Shown: in pieces, positions 37,992 through 47,298 of the stretch
Numbering within the stretch: the first letter of the stretch is position 1
Layout: each line of letters starts with the position of its first letter
Assembly (NCBI RefSeq): GCF_006351005.1
Contig: NZ_VENP01000002.1
Location: forward strand, 62,001-126,000
Length of the DNA stretch: 64,000 nt
Direction of reading: 5' to 3'
Source of the DNA: Miniimonas arenae
GTDB taxonomy: Bacteria > Actinomycetota > Actinomycetes > Actinomycetales > Beutenbergiaceae
Position numbers and translations under genes: made by a program
Notes under the pieces: model-generated
What the model was told of the DNA's origin: nothing
Seen by the model: only the letters and a program-made list of their open reading frames with translations
The model's database searches: none

Positions 37992-38624
37992 TCAGGAGAG
38001 CTGGTTCATGATGTCCTGGAACTCCGTGGAGTTCAGGACGACGACGAGCATGACGATGCCCAGCACGATGCCGACCGCGCCGGCGACGATCCCGACCATG
38101 CCGAGCCGGGAGTTCGTGGCCTGGCCCTTGCGACCCGCGCTGACCGAGACGGCCCCGGTGACGACGGCGGCGATGCCGAGAAGCACCGCGATCCAGTTCA
38201 TGCAGAACAGCACGACGCTCGCGATGCCCAGGCTCATGGCCACGACGCCGACGGCGTTGCGCGGCGGGCGCTGACCCTGCGTCGCGTACGGCGCGGCGTA
38301 CTGAGCCGGGGCGCCGTAGGGGCCGCCGGACTGTCCGTACCCGGGCTGCTGCGCGTAGGGGTCGAACGTGCCCTGCCCCGGCGCTCCGCCCTGCCCGCCC
38401 CAGGCGGACTGGGGCGGCTGGGTCGGGGGCGTCGGCGAGCCGTACGGGTTCGCTCCCGGTCCCGACTGGGGTCCCTGCGGGCTCTGCGCGCCCTGGCCGG
38501 CGGGCGCACCCGGTCCCGCGCTCCCCCACGCCGGCTGCGGCGCGGCGGGGCGCTGGTCCTCGGGCAGGCGGACGCCGTAGCGCGGCTCCTCGGGCGGGGT
38601 GGGCGGGGTCGGGGAGTAGCTCAT
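37992..38624 (-). CDS. DUF4190-like membrane protein
   Basis: A 210-residue protein with a long Pro/Gly/Gln/Tyr-rich N-terminal half (about 125 residues) and two C-terminal membrane helices joined by a short loop ('GIAAVVTGAVSVSAGRKG'), the DUF4190 arrangement. No catalytic residues are apparent. ATG 38624 follows a GGGAACGA sequence; further upstream residues look like non-coding frame. Part of the trpE-trpC intervening group of small membrane proteins. The 150-base gap to the next gene contains a 7-base-pair hairpin at 38655-38673. Confidence 0.75.
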   Translation of the reverse strand: MSYSPTPPTPPEEPRYGVRLPEDQRPAAPQPAWGSAGPGAPAGQGAQSPQGPQSGPGANPYGSPTPPTQPPQSAWGGQGGAPGQGTFDPYAQQPGYGQSGGPYGAPAQYAAPYATQGQRPPRNAVGVVAMSLGIASVVLFCMNWIAVLLGIAAVVTGAVSVSAGRKGQATNSRLGMVGIVAGAVGIVLGIVMLVVVLNSTEFQDIMNQLS

Positions 38625-38774
38625 CGTGTGGTGTCGTTCCCGTCGAACGGTCGGGACGCCCGGTCGGGGCGTCGGGATGCTGGGGCTGGTGTGCGGGTGC
38701 TGCAGGGTCCGTCTCGGGCCCGACGCGGGATCGACCACGTCCGGCCGGGCCGGGGCCCGTCCCGGGAGGGTGGC

Positions 38775-39041
38775 CTAGTCGCGCGAGCGCGCGTGCGGCT
38801 GACCGTGGCCCGCGGCGCGGAGCGCGGCGCTGCCGATCAGCGTCACCACCACCCCCACGAGCCCGGCGATCGTGAGCGGCATGACGTGCGCGATCAGCCC
38901 GGCGCCCACGAGGGCGGAGGTGATGATGAGGCCCCACGTGAGGAACCACCCGGCGAGCGTGCGACCCTCGTTGTGGAACGGTGACGCGGGCGGGAGCTTG
39001 TCGCCCTCGGGTGAGACGAGCTTGAGCTGGCGCTCGGTCAC
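38775..39041 (-). CDS. HGxxPAAW-type small membrane protein
   Basis: An 88-residue protein with two membrane helices (about 32-50 and 55-73). The segment 'HNEGRTLAGW' corresponds to the HGxxPAAW motif of a small actinobacterial family found in trp gene clusters; function unknown. GTG 39041 has GGAGGA 4 bases upstream. A TAGGGT box at 39163-39168 could drive it. Confidence 0.75.
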   Translation of the reverse strand: MTERQLKLVSPEGDKLPPASPFHNEGRTLAGWFLTWGLIITSALVGAGLIAHVMPLTIAGLVGVVVTLIGSAALRAAGHGQPHARSRD

Positions 39042-39162
39042 GGGGTCCTCCAGGAGTTCTCGGGCCAGGTGTCAGGCGAGGTCGCGGGCAGGTGTCGGGG
39101 CGATCACCGGCGGCTCGGTGGCGTCGACGACCGTCGACTCCCCGCGGGCGCCGGTACCCCTC

Positions 39163-39168
39163 ACCCTA
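39163..39168 (-). promoter_or_regulatory. Candidate -10 box upstream of the HGxxPAAW gene
   Basis: TAGGGT on the minus strand in the 131-base gap after the Trp-associated membrane protein gene; the leader would be about 115 bases. Confidence 0.3.
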
Positions 39169-39172
39169 CTGG

Positions 39173-39871
39173 TCAGCCCCGGGCGGACGGGTCCTCGCCC
39201 CGCGTCAGCGCGTCCCAGTCGTCCACGGCCGCGCGCGTCGCACGCGCGCGGTCGCTCGCCTCGGGCGGGCCGGCCGCCGTCGCCCGCCCGGTCGCGCCGG
39301 TCGCCCCGCGCGAGGCGACACCCTCGCCGTCGGGCGCCTCGCCGTCGGGCACGACGCCGTCGGGCACCTCCGCGACGGCGAGCGACGGCGCGGCGGCGCC
39401 GACGCGCTCGAACCGGTCACCCCGGACCGGCCGCGCCGGGGCGAGGGCGAGCAGCACGGCGCCCGCGAGGAGCAGCACCGAGCAGCCGACGGCGACGCCC
39501 GGCCACGGCGTCGCGCTCGGCTCCCCCGCGAGCACCGGGACGCCGGTCGCCTCCGCCGCCGCGGTCGCCAGCGCCGACTCGGCCCGGCCCGCGCCGGCCA
39601 CGAGCTGCTGGACGAGCCCGGCGGCCGCGAGCACGACGAGCCAGTCCACGATCCGCGCGAGCACGCCGCGCGCGAGCAGTCGCGCGACCACCCCGGCCGC
39701 GACGACGAGCAGCAGCGGGCCGGCGAGCGGCACCGCGGTGAGCCCGTCGGCCGACACCGTGGAGGACCCGACGGCGTCCACGGGCGCGGTCCACCAGGTC
39801 GCCGCCGCGGTGGCGAGGGTGCCGAGGGCGCCCGCGACGAGCAGGAGCACCCCGAGGCGACGGGTGCTCAT
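39173..39871 (-). CDS. Trp biosynthesis-associated membrane protein
   Basis: A 232-residue protein of the actinobacterial Trp-operon-associated membrane family. It has four hydrophobic segments, with 'ATWWTAPV' after the first and 'RGDRFERVG' before a disordered, charged tail. ATG 39871 overlaps the trpE stop by 4 bases (ATGA), strong evidence for cotranslation with trpE. Function unknown; a role linked to tryptophan or anthranilate is suggested only by its position. Confidence 0.85.
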   Translation of the reverse strand: MSTRRLGVLLLVAGALGTLATAAATWWTAPVDAVGSSTVSADGLTAVPLAGPLLLVVAAGVVARLLARGVLARIVDWLVVLAAAGLVQQLVAGAGRAESALATAAAEATGVPVLAGEPSATPWPGVAVGCSVLLLAGAVLLALAPARPVRGDRFERVGAAAPSLAVAEVPDGVVPDGEAPDGEGVASRGATGATGRATAAGPPEASDRARATRAAVDDWDALTRGEDPSARG

Positions 39872-41436
39872 GCCGGGTCCACGAGCCGCGCCGCGACCTC
39901 GATCGCGCGCAGCACCGCCGCGGCCTTGTTCCGGCACTCCTCGTGCTCGGCCTGCGGGCGCGAATCGGCGACGATCCCGGCGCCGGCCTGCACGTACGCG
40001 GTCCCGTCCTTGACCAGCGCCGTGCGGATGGCGATGGCCATGTCGAGGTTGCCCGCAAGGTCGAGGTACCCGATCGTGCCGCCGTACACCCCGCGCCGCG
40101 CCGGCTCCAGGTCGTCGATGATCTCCACCGCGCGCGGCTTCGGCGCACCGCTGAGAGTCCCGGCGGGGAACGTCGCGACGAGCGCGTCGAGCGCGCCGGC
40201 ACCCGGCCGCAGCGTGCCCGTCACGGTGGAGCAGAGGTGCATGATGTGGCTGAACCGCCGCACGTCCATGAACTCGCTCACGCGGACCGTGCGCGGGTCG
40301 GCGACCTTCGTGAGGTCGTTGCGGCCGAGGTCGACGAGCATGAGGTGCTCGGCGCGCTCCTTCGGGTCCGCGAGCAGCTCCTCCTGCAGCTCCACGTCCT
40401 GCGCGGCGTCCTTCCCGCGCGGTCGGGAGCCAGCGATCGGGTACGTCATCACCGCGTCGCCCGTCACCTGGGCGAGCGTCTCGGGACTGGAGCCGACGAC
40501 GGCGTAGGGCTCGCCGTCAGGCCCCGCGAGGTGCACGCAGTACATGTACGGACTGGGGTTGAGCGCGCGCAGCGCGCGGTAGACGTCGATCGGCTCGGCC
40601 GGGCAGTCCACGTCGAAGCGCTGGGACAGCACGACCTGGAAGACGTCGCCGTCGCGGATGTGCTCCTTGGCGCGCAGCACGGCCGCCTCGTACTCGGCGG
40701 GCGTGCTCCGCGCGCGCACCTCGAGGGGGGCGCCGCCCGCGGGACGCACCGCGTCGACGGCGGCCGGCACGTGCGCGAGTCCCGCGTGCATGGCGTCGAG
40801 CCGTGCGAGCGCCGCGGCATGCGCCTCGTCCACGCGCTCGTCGGTGCCGTCGCCGTTGATGGCGTTGGCGATGAGCCACACCGCGCCGTCGCGGTGGTCG
40901 ACCACGACGAGGTCCTGCACGAGCGCGAGCGAGACGTCGGGCACGCCGAGCTCGTCCGGTGAGGAGGGCACGAGCGTCGGCTCCCAGTACCGGATCGCGT
41001 CCCACCCGATCGACCCGACGAACCCGCTGGTCAGCGGCGGCAGGCCGGCGACCGGCTCGGTCCGCAGCAGGCGCAGCGCCTCCCCGAGCACGTGCACCGG
41101 GTCGCCCTGGGTCGGCAGGCCGGCGGGGACGTCACCGCGCCAGACCGCCTCGCCGTCGCGCGCCGTGAGGATCGCGCGCGAGGACACGCCGACGAACGAG
41201 TACCGGCTCCACGTGCCGTCCGCGGCCGCGGACTCGAGGATGAACGTGCCGGGCCGCGCGTCGGCCAGCGCGCGGTAGATCCCCACCGGCGTCAGCGAGT
41301 CGGCGAGCAGCTTGCGCACCACGGGGATGACGCGGTGGGTGGTCGCGAGGTGGCGGAACTCCGATCGACCCGGCCAGGTGCCGCCCCACTCGAGGTCGGC
41401 GGGCAGAGACACGCTCGCGTGGGTCGGGATCGTCAC
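39868..41436 (-). CDS. trpE: Anthranilate synthase component I
   Basis: Chorismate-using subunit that makes anthranilate, 522 residues. The N-terminal '[20 protein letters not shown]' region carries the tryptophan feedback site (LLES-type motif, here ILES). The C-terminal chorismate-binding domain has '[20 protein letters not shown]', 'LVDLGRNDL' and '[14 protein letters not shown]'. GTG 41436 overlaps the hisI stop (GTGA). The glutaminase subunit trpG and trpD are not in this window. Confidence 0.96.
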   Translation of the reverse strand: MTIPTHASVSLPADLEWGGTWPGRSEFRHLATTHRVIPVVRKLLADSLTPVGIYRALADARPGTFILESAAADGTWSRYSFVGVSSRAILTARDGEAVWRGDVPAGLPTQGDPVHVLGEALRLLRTEPVAGLPPLTSGFVGSIGWDAIRYWEPTLVPSSPDELGVPDVSLALVQDLVVVDHRDGAVWLIANAINGDGTDERVDEAHAAALARLDAMHAGLAHVPAAVDAVRPAGGAPLEVRARSTPAEYEAAVLRAKEHIRDGDVFQVVLSQRFDVDCPAEPIDVYRALRALNPSPYMYCVHLAGPDGEPYAVVGSSPETLAQVTGDAVMTYPIAGSRPRGKDAAQDVELQEELLADPKERAEHLMLVDLGRNDLTKVADPRTVRVSEFMDVRRFSHIMHLCSTVTGTLRPGAGALDALVATFPAGTLSGAPKPRAVEIIDDLEPARRGVYGGTIGYLDLAGNLDMAIAIRTALVKDGTAYVQAGAGIVADSRPQAEHEECRNKAAAVLRAIEVAARLVDPA

Positions 41437-41798
41437 GGCGCGCTCCCGACGACGGCGCCGAGGTCGCCGCCGGCCTCGAAGCAGCTGCGCGAGCCGGTGT
41501 GGCACGCCGCCCCGACCTGCTCGACCCGCACGAGGAGCGCGTCGCCGTCGCAGTCCAACGCCACCGAGCGCACGTGCTGCGTGTGCCCCGACGTGTCGCC
41601 CTTGCGCCAGTACTCCTGGCGTGAGCGGCTCCAGAACGTCACGCGGCCGGTGGTGAGGGTGCGGCGGACCGCCTCGTCGTCCATCCAGCCGAGCATGAGG
41701 ACCTGCAGGGAGACGTCGTCCTGGACGATCGCGGCGACGAGGCCGTCGGCGTCCGGCTTGAGGCGCGCGGCGACGCCGGGGTCGAGCTGTTCGGTCAC
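41433..41798 (-). CDS. hisI: Phosphoribosyl-AMP cyclohydrolase
   Basis: Third step of histidine synthesis, 121 residues; it lacks the HisE pyrophosphohydrolase half. Metal-binding residues are in 'QVVxxDCDGDxLL'-type '[12 protein letters not shown]' and '[16 protein letters not shown]'. GTG 41798 is used because AAGGA lies 8 bases upstream; a longer in-frame ATG start upstream would add low-complexity residues encoded by tandem repeats. It is coupled by a 4-base overlap to trpE. Confidence 0.95.
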   Translation of the reverse strand: MTEQLDPGVAARLKPDADGLVAAIVQDDVSLQVLMLGWMDDEAVRRTLTTGRVTFWSRSRQEYWRKGDTSGHTQHVRSVALDCDGDALLVRVEQVGAACHTGSRSCFEAGGDLGAVVGSAP

Positions 41799-41845
41799 CG
41801 GATCATCCTTCCACGCGGGCGCGGGGCGGCCGGTGGCGTCGCGGT

Positions 41846-41943
41846 GGAGCGCGGGCGGGGCGCGGACGGAGCGCGGGCGGGGCGCGGGCGGAGCGCGGGC
41901 GGGGCGCGGGCATGGCGCGGCGGAGCGCAGGCGGGGCGCGGTC
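41846..41943. repeat. 22-base tandem repeat upstream of hisI
   Basis: Three contiguous 22-base units beginning GGAGCGCGGGCGG at 41846, 41868 and 41890, then a 10-base break and a fourth copy at 41922. It fills the middle of the 172-base gap between the divergent hisI and the TIGR03085 gene, where both promoters must lie. Confidence 0.85.
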
Positions 41944-41958
41944 GCGGCACGGGCGGGG

Positions 41959-41964
41959 CATGAT
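41959..41964 (+). promoter_or_regulatory. Possible -10 box for the TIGR03085 gene
   Basis: CATGAT, a CANNNT variant of the -10 box, ends exactly 6 bases before the ATG at 41971, the leaderless spacing seen at other genes here. Confidence 0.3.
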
Positions 41965-41970
41965 CGGGTC

Positions 41971-42672
41971 ATGAGCGACGCCCCCACCCTCGACGACGAC
42001 CTCACCACCGGCCCGCGCGGCACACTCGTCGCGGCGCTGCGTGGCGTCCCGCCCACGGCGCCCACGCTGTGCACCCTGTGGCAGGCGCGCCACCTCGCGG
42101 CGCACGTCGTGATGCGCGAGCGCTCGCCGCTGCGGATCGCCGGCGCGACCCTGCGCCACCGCGACGCCGCTCGTGAGCGCGGCGACGAGGTGGCGACCCT
42201 GGCCGACTACGAGCGGCTGATCGAGGACGTCGCCGCGGGTCCCTCACGACTCCTGCCGACCGCGTGGTTCCCGATGACGAACGTGCTCGAGTTCCACGTC
42301 CACGCGCTCGACGTCGTACGCGCACCCGCCGAGGACGCCGCGCCCGCCGCCTCCGCGCCGGTGCCGCTCGGCCCGCGCACGCGCGCGGCGATCTGGCGCT
42401 CGGTGTCGGGGATGGCCCGACTGCGGTACGGCCGCCCGGCGCCCCGGGGCGGCGTCGGCGTCGTGCTCGTCGTGCCCGGCGGTCCGCGCGCCGTCGTCGC
42501 GCGCGGGGACGCCTCGGTCGTGGTGACGGGCGAGGAGCTCGAGCTGGCGATGGTCGTCACCGGCCGCGAGCGTGCCAGCCTCGCGACGCTGTCGGGCCCG
42601 GACGACGCCGTCGCCGCGTTCCGCGCCGCGACCGGGTGGGACGCCCCCGGATCGGACGCCGCGGCGGGCTGA
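41971..42672 (+). CDS. TIGR03085-type DinB-fold metal-binding protein
   Basis: A 233-residue member of the mycothiol-dependent maleylpyruvate isomerase/DinB superfamily. The metal-binding helix appears as '[18 protein letters not shown]' and a second histidine pair as '[12 protein letters not shown]', close to the TIGR03085 family. Such proteins are four-helix bundles that may use mycothiol; no substrate is assigned. It is a lone plus-strand gene inside a long minus-strand run, between hisI and the ABC exporter. Confidence 0.75.
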   Translation: MSDAPTLDDDLTTGPRGTLVAALRGVPPTAPTLCTLWQARHLAAHVVMRERSPLRIAGATLRHRDAARERGDEVATLADYERLIEDVAAGPSRLLPTAWFPMTNVLEFHVHALDVVRAPAEDAAPAASAPVPLGPRTRAAIWRSVSGMARLRYGRPAPRGGVGVVLVVPGGPRAVVARGDASVVVTGEELELAMVVTGRERASLATLSGPDDAVAAFRAATGWDAPGSDAAAG

Positions 42673-42744
42673 CGAACGCGACCGAGCCCGGCGACGAGCC
42701 CGCACGCCGCGCTCGTCCCGGCCCGACTCGTCCCGTGCCGTCTC

Positions 42745-44523
42745 CTAGGTCGTCGACACCAGCCACGACCGGAACAGGTGCGCGTACACGCCGTCGGCGG
42801 CGACGAGCTCCTCGTGCGGCCCGACCTCCACGACCCGCCCGTGGTCGACCACCACGACGAGGTCGGCCTGCTGCGCCGTCGAGAGCCGGTGCGCGATCGT
42901 CACCGAGGTCCGGCCCGCGACGACGCGCGCGAGCGCGCGCGAGGTGCGCAGCTCGGTCGCGGGGTCGACGGCGGAGGTCGCCTCGTCGAGCACGAGCACC
43001 GGCGCACCCGCGAGGTGGGCGCGGGCGAGCGCGACGAGCTGCCGCTCCCCCGCCGAGAGCTGCTCGCCGCGCTGCCCCACGGGTGAGTCCAGCCCGAGCG
43101 GCAGGGTCTCGACCCAGTCGGTCAGGCCCAGCTCGGCGACGGCGCGCACCACGTCCTCTCGCGTCGCGTCGGGCCGCGCGTAGGCGACGTTGCGCGCGAG
43201 CGTCGTGTCGAACAGGAACCCCTCCTGCGTCACGGCGACGACGTGGGCCCGCAGATCCTCCTCCGCGACGTCGCGCAGGTCGACGCCGCCCACGCGCACC
43301 ACGCCGGCGGCGGGGTCCACGAGCCGGGTCAGCAGGCGCGCGATCGTCGTCTTGCCCGACCCGGTGCGGCCGACGACGGCGACGCGCGCCCCCGCGGGCA
43401 GGCGCACCGACACGTCGTGCAGCACGGGCGGGGAGTCCGGGTAGGCGTACGTCACGCCCGCCAGCTCGAGGTCGAGCGGGCCGTCGGGCAGCGGGCGGGG
43501 CCGCCGCGGCGGCGGCACCGCGAGCGGGGTCTCGAGCAGCGAGAGCACACGGCGCCAGCCGGCGACGGCGTTCTGCAGCTCGTTGAGCACCTCGGTCGCG
43601 TTCTGCACGGGGCCCACGAACAGCTGCACGAGGAACAGGACGGCGAGCAGGTCGCCGACGCTCAGCTCGCCCGCGATCCCGAGGAACGCGCCCGCGACCA
43701 CCACGACGGCGAGCGCCAGTCCGCTCAGCAGCACGCCGACGGAGAACGCGAGCGCGGCGAGCGTCTGGGCGCGCACGGCGGCGTCGCGGTGCTGCGCCAC
43801 CGCGTGGACCAGGCGGCGTGCGGTGCGGTCCGCGGCCCCGTACGCGCGGATGGTGTGCGCCCCGACCACGGCCTCGCTGACCGCCGAGAGCATCGCGCCG
43901 ACGCGCAGGCGGACCTGCCCGAAGGCCGCCGTGAGCCGGCGCTGCGCGCGCGGGGCCACGACCGCCATCGGCAGCAGGCACAGCCAGACGAGGGCCGCGA
44001 GCTGCCAGGAGTACCAGGCGATCGCGACCGTCGCCGCCGCGATCTGGAGCGAGGACAGGATCAGCGTGATCCCGCCCCACTGCACGAACATGCTGATGGT
44101 GTCGACGTCGGAGGTGACCCGGGACGTCAGCGAGCCGCGCCGCTCGGCGTGCTGGGTGAGCACGGCCAGGTCGTGCACGTGCCGGAACGCGGCGACGCGC
44201 AGCTGGGCCAGCCCCGCCTCGGTCGCGGCGAACAGCCGCGCGTTCGCGATGCCGGACAGGACCGAGGCGACGACGAGGACGAGCGCGGCCCACGCCGTCG
44301 TGCGCAGGACCACCCCGAGGTCGACGCCGCCCGCGGCGAGCAGACCGTGGTCGGTGGCGCGCTGCACGGAGAACGGGACGACGAGCCGCCCCAGGGTCGC
44401 GAGCGTCGCGAGCAGGAGCGTCACGCCGAGGCCGCGGCGCAGCGCCGGGGACTCGCGCAGGCCGCGCCGCACGGTGGCGAGCACGCCCAGCTCGGACGCC
44501 GGCGCGATCGTCGCGGCGCTCAC
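42745..44523 (-). CDS. ABC exporter subunit with canonical ATPase site
   Basis: Membrane-spanning half-transporter, 592 residues. About six membrane helices (20-320) are followed by an ATPase with Walker A 'GRTGSGKTTIARL', signature 'LSAGERQLVALARA' and Walker B 'VLVLDEATSAVD' containing the catalytic Glu. The signature departs from LSGGQ. With the preceding gene, whose Walker B is degenerate, it should form a heterodimeric multidrug-type exporter (TM287/288 or TmrAB type). GTG 44523 overlaps the upstream gene's stop (GTGA). Substrate unknown. Confidence 0.88.
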   Translation of the reverse strand: MSAATIAPASELGVLATVRRGLRESPALRRGLGVTLLLATLATLGRLVVPFSVQRATDHGLLAAGGVDLGVVLRTTAWAALVLVVASVLSGIANARLFAATEAGLAQLRVAAFRHVHDLAVLTQHAERRGSLTSRVTSDVDTISMFVQWGGITLILSSLQIAAATVAIAWYSWQLAALVWLCLLPMAVVAPRAQRRLTAAFGQVRLRVGAMLSAVSEAVVGAHTIRAYGAADRTARRLVHAVAQHRDAAVRAQTLAALAFSVGVLLSGLALAVVVVAGAFLGIAGELSVGDLLAVLFLVQLFVGPVQNATEVLNELQNAVAGWRRVLSLLETPLAVPPPRRPRPLPDGPLDLELAGVTYAYPDSPPVLHDVSVRLPAGARVAVVGRTGSGKTTIARLLTRLVDPAAGVVRVGGVDLRDVAEEDLRAHVVAVTQEGFLFDTTLARNVAYARPDATREDVVRAVAELGLTDWVETLPLGLDSPVGQRGEQLSAGERQLVALARAHLAGAPVLVLDEATSAVDPATELRTSRALARVVAGRTSVTIAHRLSTAQQADLVVVVDHGRVVEVGPHEELVAADGVYAHLFRSWLVSTT

Positions 44524-46493
44524 GAGCGGTCCCGGTCGTAGGCGGTGAGCAGCGCCTCGAAGCCCGCGTCGCGGGCGAGGAGCTCCGCGACGGTCCCGAC
44601 GTCGACGACGGCACCGGCCTCGAGGTGCACCACGACGTCCGCCTGGGCGATGGTCGCGGGCCGGTAGGCCGCCATCAGGACGGTGGGGCCGCCGTCGTGA
44701 GCTCCGTGCTGGTCGGGTGCGCCGTCAAAGGTCGCGAGCTCGGCGAGGATCGCGCGCTCGACCACCGGGTCGAGCGCGGACGTCGCATCGTCCAGCAGCA
44801 GCAGGCGGGGGCGGCGCAGCAGCGCGCGGGCGATCGCGAGCCGCTGGCGCTGACCGCCGCTCAGCGTGGTGCCGCGCTCCCCGAGCGGGCTGTCCAGGCC
44901 GAGCGGCAGCGCGCGGACGACGTCGTCGACGTGCGCACGCCGCAGCGCGTCCCACACGAGCGCATCGGGCACGGGTGCGTCCCCGGGCGCACTGAGCGTG
45001 ACGTTCTCGCGCACCGTGTCGTCGAAGACGAACGCCTCCTGCGCGACGTAGGCGACGTCGCGGGCGAGCCGGGTGCGAGGGATCGCGCGCACGTCCTCGC
45101 CGTCGAGCTGCACGACGCCCGACGTCGCGGGCGTGAGCCGGCCGACGAGGTCGAGCAGCGTGGACTTGCCCGACCCGGTCGGGCCGACGACGGCGACACG
45201 TGCGCCGGACGGCACGGCGAGCGTGACGTCGCGCACGAGGTCGAGCGGCCCGGCCGGGCCGGGCACGCGCAGCCCGACGCCGCGAAGCTCGAGCCGGGCG
45301 CCGCGGGGCCGGGCGCCGCGGGGCCGGGCGCCGCGGGGCCGGGAGGCCGAAGGAACGTCGACCGGGTCCCGCCGGGTGGGCACTGCCTCGGACACCGGGT
45401 CGGCGACTGTGTCGGGCTGGATGTCGGGCTCACGCGGCGCGTCCAGGACGCCGGCGATCCGGGCGTGCCCCACCAGCGAGCGCGGCAGGTCCCCGAGCAC
45501 GAACCCGATCGCGCGGACGGGGAACGTCATGACGCTGAGCAGGTAGGCGGCCGTCACCACACCGCCCGCCGCGACCCGGCCGACGTGCACGCCCTCCGCG
45601 CCGACCACGAGGACGAGCAGCGTGGCGAAGGCGGGGATCGCGTCGAGCACGGGGTCGAACACCGAGCGGATGCGGCCCACGCGCGTGTTGGCGTCGCGCA
45701 GCTGCTCGGTCGCGTCGCGGAAGAGCGCGACCTCGTGCGCCGCCGTGCCGAGCGTCTTGACCACGGACGCGGCCTCGAAGCTCGCGTGGGCCACGTCCGC
45801 CACGTGCGCGCGCTCGGCCTGCGCGCGCGAGACGGCCGGCGTCATCGCGCGGCGGTACACCGCGTTGGCGACGAGAACCGCGGGCAGCACGGCGATCCCG
45901 ATCACGCCGAGCCAGACGTCCGCGGCGAGCATCGCGCCCGCGGCCATGACGAGCATGACGGCCACGCCGATCGCGAGCGGGAGCGGGACGAACACCTCGC
46001 CGGCCGCCTCGGCGTCGGCGCTGGCGTGCGAGAGGAGTGCGCCCGTGGGGTGGCGGCGGTGCCACGCCATCGGCAGCTCGAGGTAGGCACGGGAGACCCG
46101 GCGGCGGTGGTCGGCCTGCACGTCGAACGCCGCGATCCCCGCATAGACGCGCCGCAGCGCGACGCACGCGGCGGTGACGAGGCCGACGATCAGGAGCGCG
46201 CCGCCGGCGAGCCAGATGTCACGGTCCGCGACGCCGTCGCCGGTGAGCGCGGGCACGATGACCCCGTCGGTGATCCGCCCGAGCAGCCAGCCGGCGGCCA
46301 CGGTCGCGCCGCCCCACAGCGCCGAGGCCGCGATGGCGACGGCGAACGCACGCGGGCTCGCGGCGATGCCGCGCCGCAGCAGCGTGAGGGAGCGGCGCAG
46401 GAAGCCACCGGTGATCGTCGCCGGCTGGCGAGACGGTTCGTGGGCAGCCCGATGCGTGGAGCCGGGCTCGGCCTCGGGGGTCGGGGCGGTCAC
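44520..46493 (-). CDS. ABC exporter subunit with degenerate ATPase site
   Basis: Partner half-transporter, about 657 residues. Six membrane helices lie in the first 350, then an 'ARPRG' repeat linker, then the ATPase with Walker A 'GPTGSGKSTLLDLVG' and signature 'LSGGQRQRLAIARAL'. Walker B reads 'LLLDDATSALD', with Asp replacing the catalytic Glu. That substitution marks the non-hydrolysing site of heterodimeric exporters. The start is uncertain: GTG 46493, 7 bases after hisF, is used, but GGGGA lies too close to it to be an ideal ribosome binding site. Confidence 0.86.
   Translation of the reverse strand: MTAPTPEAEPGSTHRAAHEPSRQPATITGGFLRRSLTLLRRGIAASPRAFAVAIAASALWGGATVAAGWLLGRITDGVIVPALTGDGVADRDIWLAGGALLIVGLVTAACVALRRVYAGIAAFDVQADHRRRVSRAYLELPMAWHRRHPTGALLSHASADAEAAGEVFVPLPLAIGVAVMLVMAAGAMLAADVWLGVIGIAVLPAVLVANAVYRRAMTPAVSRAQAERAHVADVAHASFEAASVVKTLGTAAHEVALFRDATEQLRDANTRVGRIRSVFDPVLDAIPAFATLLVLVVGAEGVHVGRVAAGGVVTAAYLLSVMTFPVRAIGFVLGDLPRSLVGHARIAGVLDAPREPDIQPDTVADPVSEAVPTRRDPVDVPSASRPRGARPRGARPRGARLELRGVGLRVPGPAGPLDLVRDVTLAVPSGARVAVVGPTGSGKSTLLDLVGRLTPATSGVVQLDGEDVRAIPRTRLARDVAYVAQEAFVFDDTVRENVTLSAPGDAPVPDALVWDALRRAHVDDVVRALPLGLDSPLGERGTTLSGGQRQRLAIARALLRRPRLLLLDDATSALDPVVERAILAELATFDGAPDQHGAHDGGPTVLMAAYRPATIAQADVVVHLEAGAVVDVGTVAELLARDAGFEALLTAYDRDRS
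45293..45344. repeat. 15-base tandem repeat in the ABC exporter gene
   Basis: Three copies of a 15-base unit (45293, 45308, 45323) plus a partial one, in frame, encoding repeated Gly-Ala-Arg-Pro-Arg in the linker before the ATPase domain. Confidence 0.8.
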
Positions 46494-46500
46494 TCCCCGG

Positions 46501-47271
46501 TCACCGGACGACGTGGCCGGCGGCGCGCAGCGCGTCCTTGACCTCGCCGACCGACAGCGTGCCGAAGTGGAAGACGCTCGCGGCGAGCACGGCGTCGACG
46601 CCGGTGGCCGCAGCCACGACGAAGTCCTCGACACGTCCGGCGCCGCCGCTCGCGACGAGCGGGACGTCGACGACGTCGCGCACCGCCGTGAGCATCTCGA
46701 CGTCGAACCCGGCGGTGGTGCCGTCCGCGTCGATCGAGTTGAGCAGGATCTCCCCCGCCCCGCGGTCGGCGGCCTCCGCGGCCCACGCGACGGCGTCGAG
46801 CCCGGTGCCCCGGCGTCCGCCGTGCGTGGTCACCTCGAAGCCCGACTCGGTGGGTGTGCCCGCCGGGCAGCGCCGCGCGTCCACCGACACCACGACGACC
46901 TGGGCGCCGAAGCGCCGCGCGATGTCGGTGATGAGCTCGGGTCGGGCGATCGCGGCGGTGTTGACGCCGACCTTGTCGGCGCCGGCGCGCAGCAGCGCCT
47001 CGACGTCGGCCACGCTGCGCACCCCGCCGCCCACGGTGAGCGGCACGAACACCTGCTCGGCCGCGGCCGTCACCGTCTCGAGCGTGGTCGCCCGGCCGTC
47101 GGAGGACGCCGAGACGTCGAGGAACGTGATCTCGTCGGCGCCCTCGGCGTCGTAGCGGCGGGCGAGCTCGACCGGGTCGCCCGCGTCCCGCAGGCCCTCG
47201 AACCGGACGCCCTTGACGACCCGCCCGGCGTCGACGTCGAGGCAGGGGATCACACGCAGGGCGACACTCAC
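46501..47271 (-). CDS. hisF: Imidazole glycerol phosphate synthase subunit HisF
   Basis: Cyclase subunit of the HisFH complex, a 256-residue TIM barrel. The catalytic Asp is in '[15 protein letters not shown]'; '[10 protein letters not shown]', '[14 protein letters not shown]' and '[14 protein letters not shown]' complete the phosphate sites. GTG 47271 is used and a TAGGGT box ends 6 bases before it, predicting a leaderless transcript that may continue into the ABC exporter genes. hisH and hisA are not in the window. Confidence 0.96.
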   Translation of the reverse strand: MSVALRVIPCLDVDAGRVVKGVRFEGLRDAGDPVELARRYDAEGADEITFLDVSASSDGRATTLETVTAAAEQVFVPLTVGGGVRSVADVEALLRAGADKVGVNTAAIARPELITDIARRFGAQVVVVSVDARRCPAGTPTESGFEVTTHGGRRGTGLDAVAWAAEAADRGAGEILLNSIDADGTTAGFDVEMLTAVRDVVDVPLVASGGAGRVEDFVVAAATGVDAVLAASVFHFGTLSVGEVKDALRAAGHVVR

Positions 47272-47277
47272 CCGTCC

Positions 47278-47283
47278 ACCCTA
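47278..47283 (-). promoter_or_regulatory. -10 box for leaderless hisF
   Basis: TAGGGT on the minus strand, 6 bases before the hisF GTG, in the 27-base gap after the FKBP gene. Confidence 0.55.
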
Positions 47284-47298
47284 ACGGGGCACGAGGGC

